64,000 nt of DNA from Berberis thunbergii. Lineage: Eukaryota; Streptophyta; Magnoliopsida; Ranunculales; Berberidaceae. A model generated the notes under the pieces. That model saw only the letters and a program-made list of their open reading frames with translations. It was not told the origin of the DNA and searched no databases. The stretch spans positions 1-64,000 of the forward strand of contig QNQO01006216.1 in the NCBI GenBank assembly GCA_003290165.1. Reading direction: 5' to 3'. Shown one piece after another: positions 58,773-64,000 of this stretch (positions within the stretch are counted from its first letter, which is position 1; the number at the start of each line of letters is the position of its first letter). A program made the position numbers and the translations under genes.

Positions 58773-61700
58773 ATCGTAGCATCATTGTCTATAATTTTCA
58801 TCCTTAAGAAACACATGGCAGACAATGTGATTATCTACATAGCACATGTTGTTACTAGCATTTACGACGAAGCTGATGGTACGTACATTTAATTTATGAT
58901 TTTTTCAAAGTTATAAAATTTATTAAATTGTGTACTTTCTTAAACTAAGAGATCAATATATGTATATCTTTTAATTATGAATGACAGTTGATACAATGAA
59001 GAAGTCGCTTAACTTCAATGTCGTTTCGGTTGCCGTATATGTCATCGGCTGTATTATAGATGAGGCGTGTCACGAAATATAACCTTATATATATTTGTGA
59101 ATATCATAATTTAATGTGTGCAACTACAATGCAAATTGATTTTGGATTCTAGTCATTTAAAGGTAATTCTAATGATAATTTAATTTGTAGGGATCTATGG
59201 GCACTCTTAGAGCGCACCGATGATTCACTTGTCATAAAGACACGATAATCCTAGCTATCAAGTTTTCCTTGACTCGCTGTCTATGAGTATCATCCTTAGG
59301 CAACAAATGACAGACGATGTGATTGTCTACATAGCAGATGTTGTTACTAGCATTTACGTTAAGTCTGATGCTACATACATTTAATTTATGATTTTTTTCA
59401 AAGTTTAAAATTTATTAAGTGTATTTTCCTGAAATAAAAGATCAATATATTTATATCTTTTCATTATGAATGACAATTGGTAAAATGAAGAAGTTGTTCA
59501 ACTTCAATGTCGTGTTGAGTGCTTCATATGTCGTAGGCTAGATTATAGATGAGGTGTGTCACACAATATGACCTTATTTTAGTATTAAAAGTTTTTACTT
59601 TAAGTGAGTCTTATGGAATAATTTTTTTATATGACACAAAGATAGTAAAAATCGGACTTAAGCGAATTTCATCAATGATATGATCTTTTTTAAAAGAAAA
59701 AATTACACGTTCAGTACATAAATAAAACATATCTCTTCTTATAACGTATTGATTTGACGCCATATGCGGGACCACCACCAAATAGCGCATTGCTGCTAAA
59801 AGCATAACCTTGTATTTGTTCTAGAAAATTTCCTAATTATATGATAGCAACTAAAAAGATATTCATTAACCATATAGAATTCAGTTCAGATGGATGATGC
59901 CCATCTAGAAGTTTTTGTAACTCAATCCTGTATGATGGAATTATCAAATATTTGATCTTTTCGAACTCTGTCTGTAACTCACTAGAAGCTCGGAAAACAA
60001 AGAGAAGATGTGTACGAACGAGATGTCAAGTCGATTACCGCTCATGTCGTAGGTTGGATTATAGACAAGGCATTTCATGCAATAACCTTAATTTAGTATT
60101 TAAAATTTTATTGGATCAACACCATGATAGTGTTGATCCAATTAAATTTGGGGTCTAGGCAATAGTCGATTACGGAGCCCATATCTCAAAGAGATTAGAA
60201 AACTAATTATTTCGTATATATTTATGAATATCATAATGTTATGTTTGCAACTACAGTGCAAATTGCCTTTGAATTTCATCGCCAAATATTTTTGTTAGTT
60301 CTTTAAAGGAAACTTACATGATATTTTAATTTGTAGGGATCCATGGACACTTTTAGAAAGCTTCGATGGTTTATTTGTCATAGAAACACGACAGTCCTAG
60401 CTATCAGGTTTTCCCTAACTAGGACTATCATAGCATCTTTGTATATGATTCTCGTACTTAGGCTCCACATGACAAATGATGTGATTGTCTACATAATACA
60501 TGTTTTACTAGCATTTACGATAGGACTGATGATACATAAATTTAATTTATGATTTTGTCAAATTTAAAAATTTATTAAATAGTGTACTTTCTTGAACTAA
60601 AAGATCAATATATGGATATCTTTTAATTATGAATGACAATTGATACAATGTAGAAGTTGTTCAACTTCAATGTCGGGTCAATTGTCGCAAATGTCGTAGG
60701 CTGTATTATAGATGAGGCGCGTCACACAATATAACCTTATTTTTGTAATCAAAGTATTTATTTTAGTAAATTTTTGTAATATGTTGTTTATATGACACCA
60801 TGACAGTGCTAACCCAATAAAAGTTGGGTCTAGGCAATAGTCGACAACGGGCCCCGACGATAGTCGACTATGGGGCCCATATCTCAAAGGGATTAGAAAA
60901 CTAATAATTTCGTATACAATTCTGTATATATTTATGGAATATCATAATGTAACGTGTGCAACTACAATGCAAATTGCATTTGGATTTAAGTGATTCTTAT
61001 ATAATATGTTGTTTATATGACACCATGACAGTGCTGACCTTATAAAAGTTGGGGCTTAAGCGATAGTCAACTATGAGACCCATGTCTCAAAGTGATTAGA
61101 AAACTAATAATTTTGTAAATAACTTTGTATATATTTATGAATATCATTAAGTAATGTGCGCAACTAAAATAATTTTTGTTTTTTTATCAATCTCCAAGCA
61201 TTTTTGTTAGTCCTTTAAAGGTAATTACAAGATAATTTAATTTATAATCCATAAAAAAATCTTAGAGCGCTCCGAGGGTTCATTTTTCATAGAGACGATA
61301 GTCTTAGCTATTACATTTTCCCTTACTAGGACTATCATAGTAGCGTTGTCCATGGTTCTCATCCTTAGGTACCACATAACGAACGATTTGATTGTCTACA
61401 TAGTACATGTTGTTACTAACTTTTGCGATGAGACTGATGGTAGGTAAATTTAATTTATGATTTTTCAAAGTTTTAAAATTTATTGAATAATTCAATTTCT
61501 TGAACTAAGAGATCAATATATGTATATATTTTAATTATGAATGAGACTTGGTACAATGAAGAAGTTGTTATCGTAGGTTGAATTATAGATAAGGTGTGTC
61601 ATGCAATAACTTTAATTTAGTATTAATTTTTTATTTATTTAAGTCATTATTATGTAGTATTTTGTTTATATGACACCATGTCAATGTCGACCCAGTAAAA

Positions 61701-63827
61701 TTGGGGCCTAAGCGATAGTCTAGTACAAAACCAATATCTCAAATGGATTAGAAAATTAATAATTTTGTATATATTTATGAATATCAGATGTAATATTTGA
61801 AACTAAAATGCAAATTGCCGTTAGATTTCATTTCAAAGTATTTATGTTTGTCATTTAAAGGTAGTTTACATGATTATTAAATTTCTAGAGATCCATGGAC
61901 CATCTTAAAACGCTCAGAGGGTTCATTTGTCATAGAGACATGATAGTCCTAACTATTAGTTTTCCTTGACTGAGACTATAATAGCGTCGTTGTCTATAAT
62001 TTTCATCCTTAGGCACCACATGACAGACGATGTGATTGTCCACATAGCACATGTTGTTACTAGCATTTACGATATGACTACTAGTTCATAAATTAAATTT
62101 ATGATTTTTTCAAAGTTTAAAATTTATTAAATAGTTTACTTTCTTAAACTAAACAATCAATATATGTATACTTTTAATTATGAATGACAGTCGATACAAT
62201 AAACAAGTTGTTCAACTTCAATGCTGATTTGATTGCCGCACATGTCGTAGGTTGTAATATAGATAAGGTGTGTCACGCAATATAACCTTATTTTAATATT
62301 AAAAAATATTTAAGTAAATTTTATGTAATATGTTGTTAATATGACACCATGACGATGTTGACCTAATAAAATTTGGGGCTTAGGCGATAGTCAATTACGA
62401 GCTCCATATTTTAAAGGGATTAGAAAATTAATAAATTCGTATATAATTTTGTATATATTTATAAATATCATAATAAATGTATGCAACTACAATGCAAATT
62501 GCTTTTGGATTTCAGTCCTTTAAAGGTAATTTGCATGATAATTTAATTTGTAGGGATCTATGGAAACTCTTAGAGCGCCCCGATGATTCATTTGTAATAG
62601 AGACACGATAGTCCTAGACTATCAGGTTTTTCTGACTTGGACTATCATAGTGTCGTTGTCTATGATTCTCATCCTTAGGCACCACATGACTGGCGATGTG
62701 ATTGTCTACATAGTAGAAGTTGTTACTAGCATTTACGCTAAGTCTGATGCTACGTACCTTTAATTTATGATTTTTTTGAAGTTTTAAAATGTATTAAATA
62801 GTGTATTTTCTTGATATAAAAGATCAATATATGCATATCTTTTAATTATTGATGACAGTTGGTAAAATGAAAAAGTTGTTCAACTTCAATGTCGTGTCGA
62901 CTGTAGCACATGTCGTAGGATGGATTACAGATGATGCATGTCACGTAGTATGACCTTATTTAAGTGATTCTTATGGAATATTATTTTTATATGACACCAA
63001 GACAGTGAAAATTAGGGCTTAAGCGAATTTCAACAATGATCTAATCTTTTTTAAGACAAAAACTTAGACATTTAGTACATAAGCAAAACATCATCTCTTC
63101 TTAGAACGTATTGATTTGACCCCATATGTGGGACCATCACCAAATAGCACGTTGCTACCAAAAACAGAACCTTGTATTTCTTCTAGAAAATGTCCTACTT
63201 ATTTGATAGCAACTAGAAAGATATTCATTAACCATAAAGAATTCAGTTCAGATGGTGGATACCCTTCTAGAAGTTTTTTTTAACTCAATCATTTATGATG
63301 AAATCATTAAATATTTGATCTTTTTGAATTCTGTCTATAACTTAGTAGAGGCTCGGGAAACAAAGAAAAGATGTGTACGAACGAGATGTGGGCCCCATAT
63401 CTCAAAGGGATTAGAAAACTAATAATTTCATATATAATTCTATATATATTTACGAGTATCATAATGTAATGTGTGAAGCTACCATGAAAATTGCCTTTGG
63501 ATTCCATCTCCGAGTATTTTGTTAATCTTTTAAAGGTAATGTACATGATAATTTAATTTGTAGAGATCATGGACACTCTTAGAACGCTCTGGGGGTTCAT
63601 TTGTCATATACACACGATAATGCAAGTTATAATGTTTTCCTTGACTGGGACTATCATAGTGTAATTGTCTATGATTCTCATCCTTAGGGAACACATTACA
63701 AACGATATGATTGTCTACATAGCACATGTTGTTACTAGTTTTTACGACGAGGCTGATGGTACATACATTTAATTTATAAAAAAATTTCAAATTTTCAAAA
63801 TTTATTAAGTAGTGTACTTTTTTAAAC

Positions 63828-64000
63828 TAAGGGGGGTGTATTGTATCTGGATTTTGTGGACAATTTAATAAATTCTATGGATTCTGCAAATCCAAGTGTA
63901 TTCAATTTGGATTTTAAAAAGTCCACAAAAGTCTAGGGGTATTCAATCAGGATTTTAAAAAGTCTTTCTGAAATCCACAAAGTCTAAGGGTATTCAATAT
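63828..64000 (+). mobile_element. Start of a possible MITE at the window edge, incomplete
   Basis: The satellite is interrupted by ggggggtgtattgtatctgg, followed by repeated ggattttaaaaagtc and ggggtattcaatcaggattt phrases. A G-rich terminus plus gtattcaat repeats recalls Tourist/hAT-like plant MITEs; taa before it could be a target base triplet. The other end lies outside the window. Confidence 0.4.

Larger units (their letters stand above)
55140..58850 (+). repeat. Higher-order duplication of ~1.85 kb inside the macrosatellite
   Basis: Landmarks in copy 1 recur about 1850 bp later with few differences: ttgttactaacatttatgat (55153, 57000), tatcatatcctcattgtcta (55720, 57580), the long-variant segment (56104, 57957) and a 178-bp insertion (56743, 58595). 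This is much closer than neighbouring units are to each other, so it is a recent two-unit duplication. Confidence 0.85.
52895..63825 (+). repeat. Macrosatellite array, ~660-bp basic unit and ~1-kb long variant
   Basis: The phrase ggggcccatatctcaaaggg with gattagaaaactaata recurs at about 53541, 54207, 54875, 55484, 56472, 57329, 58325, 60177, 60875, 61078, 61730, 62403 and 63395. Each unit also has ggtaatttacatgataattt, tagggatccatggacactct, cgatagtcctagctatcagg and tgattgtctacatagcaca. Spacing near 610-670 bp is the basic unit; about 990 bp marks units with an extra ~370-bp segment. One short unit (60875 to 61078) is internally deleted. Every reading frame is closed within 90 codons, so I see no gene. 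Divergence between units is moderate, except for the 1.85-kb duplication. Confidence 0.9.

Overview
This is a window of a large, repeat-rich plant nuclear genome, most likely a eudicot. Evidence: plant-type Ty3/gypsy elements, CACTA elements with plant-type termini, GT-AG introns, and gene pieces whose closest relatives I recognise are plant proteins (BODYGUARD-like hydrolase, spermidine synthase, DOT2/SART-1, plastid HSP90, PDR-type ABCG transporter). No rRNA, tRNA or CRISPR was seen. All identifications come from reading translations and motifs; no database search was possible.

Layout: 1-4.7 kb is the 3' part of an Athila-like Ty3/gypsy element F (gag/protease remnant, non-coding region, 3' LTR). 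4.6-8.3 kb is a truncated minus-strand gypsy element D (gag, zinc knuckle, protease, initiator-Met PBS, full 5' LTR). 8.3-24.3 kb is a Tat-lineage element A (gag, PR, RT, RNase H, integrase), split inside RT by a second Tat-lineage element B (12060-20376, minus strand); the RT frame resumes on the far side. 24.8-27.9 kb holds the only recognisable host gene, a four-exon BODYGUARD-like alpha/beta hydrolase on the minus strand, near-complete but with one 1-nt frameshift. 28.3-29.3 kb holds a ~187-bp tandem repeat and a palindrome cluster. 29.6-35.4 kb is a tandem duplication of a unit containing unidentified sequence plus LTR and gag of a third Tat-type element C; copy 1 carries a 309-bp CACTA MITE whose empty site survives in copy 2. 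Element C (34209-52850) is interrupted in gag by a 9.4-kb CACTA transposon (35400-44793, CAT target duplication) that lacks a visible transposase and carries pieces of about eight host genes. 52.9-63.8 kb is a degenerate macrosatellite (~660-bp unit, ~1-kb variant, 1.85-kb higher-order duplication).

Most noteworthy: (1) the Pack-CACTA element, with seven of eight gene pieces in one orientation, splice sites kept, a gene 5' end first and a true stop codon with 3' UTR last; (2) elements B and C, which have only Gag-PR in sense but share a long antisense ORF with a spliceable intron at the same codon and phase; (3) a second, short antisense ORF shared by A, B and C, preceded in B and C by a conserved TATA-box region at nearly identical spacing.

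The elements appear to form a partnership: A carries RT/RH/INT and could once have mobilised Gag-PR-only relatives such as B and C. Every retroelement here is degenerate (stops, frameshifts, altered protease active sites), so all are old. Relative order from nesting: B after A; the 3.3-kb duplication after C's insertion; the MITE and the Pack-CACTA after the duplication.
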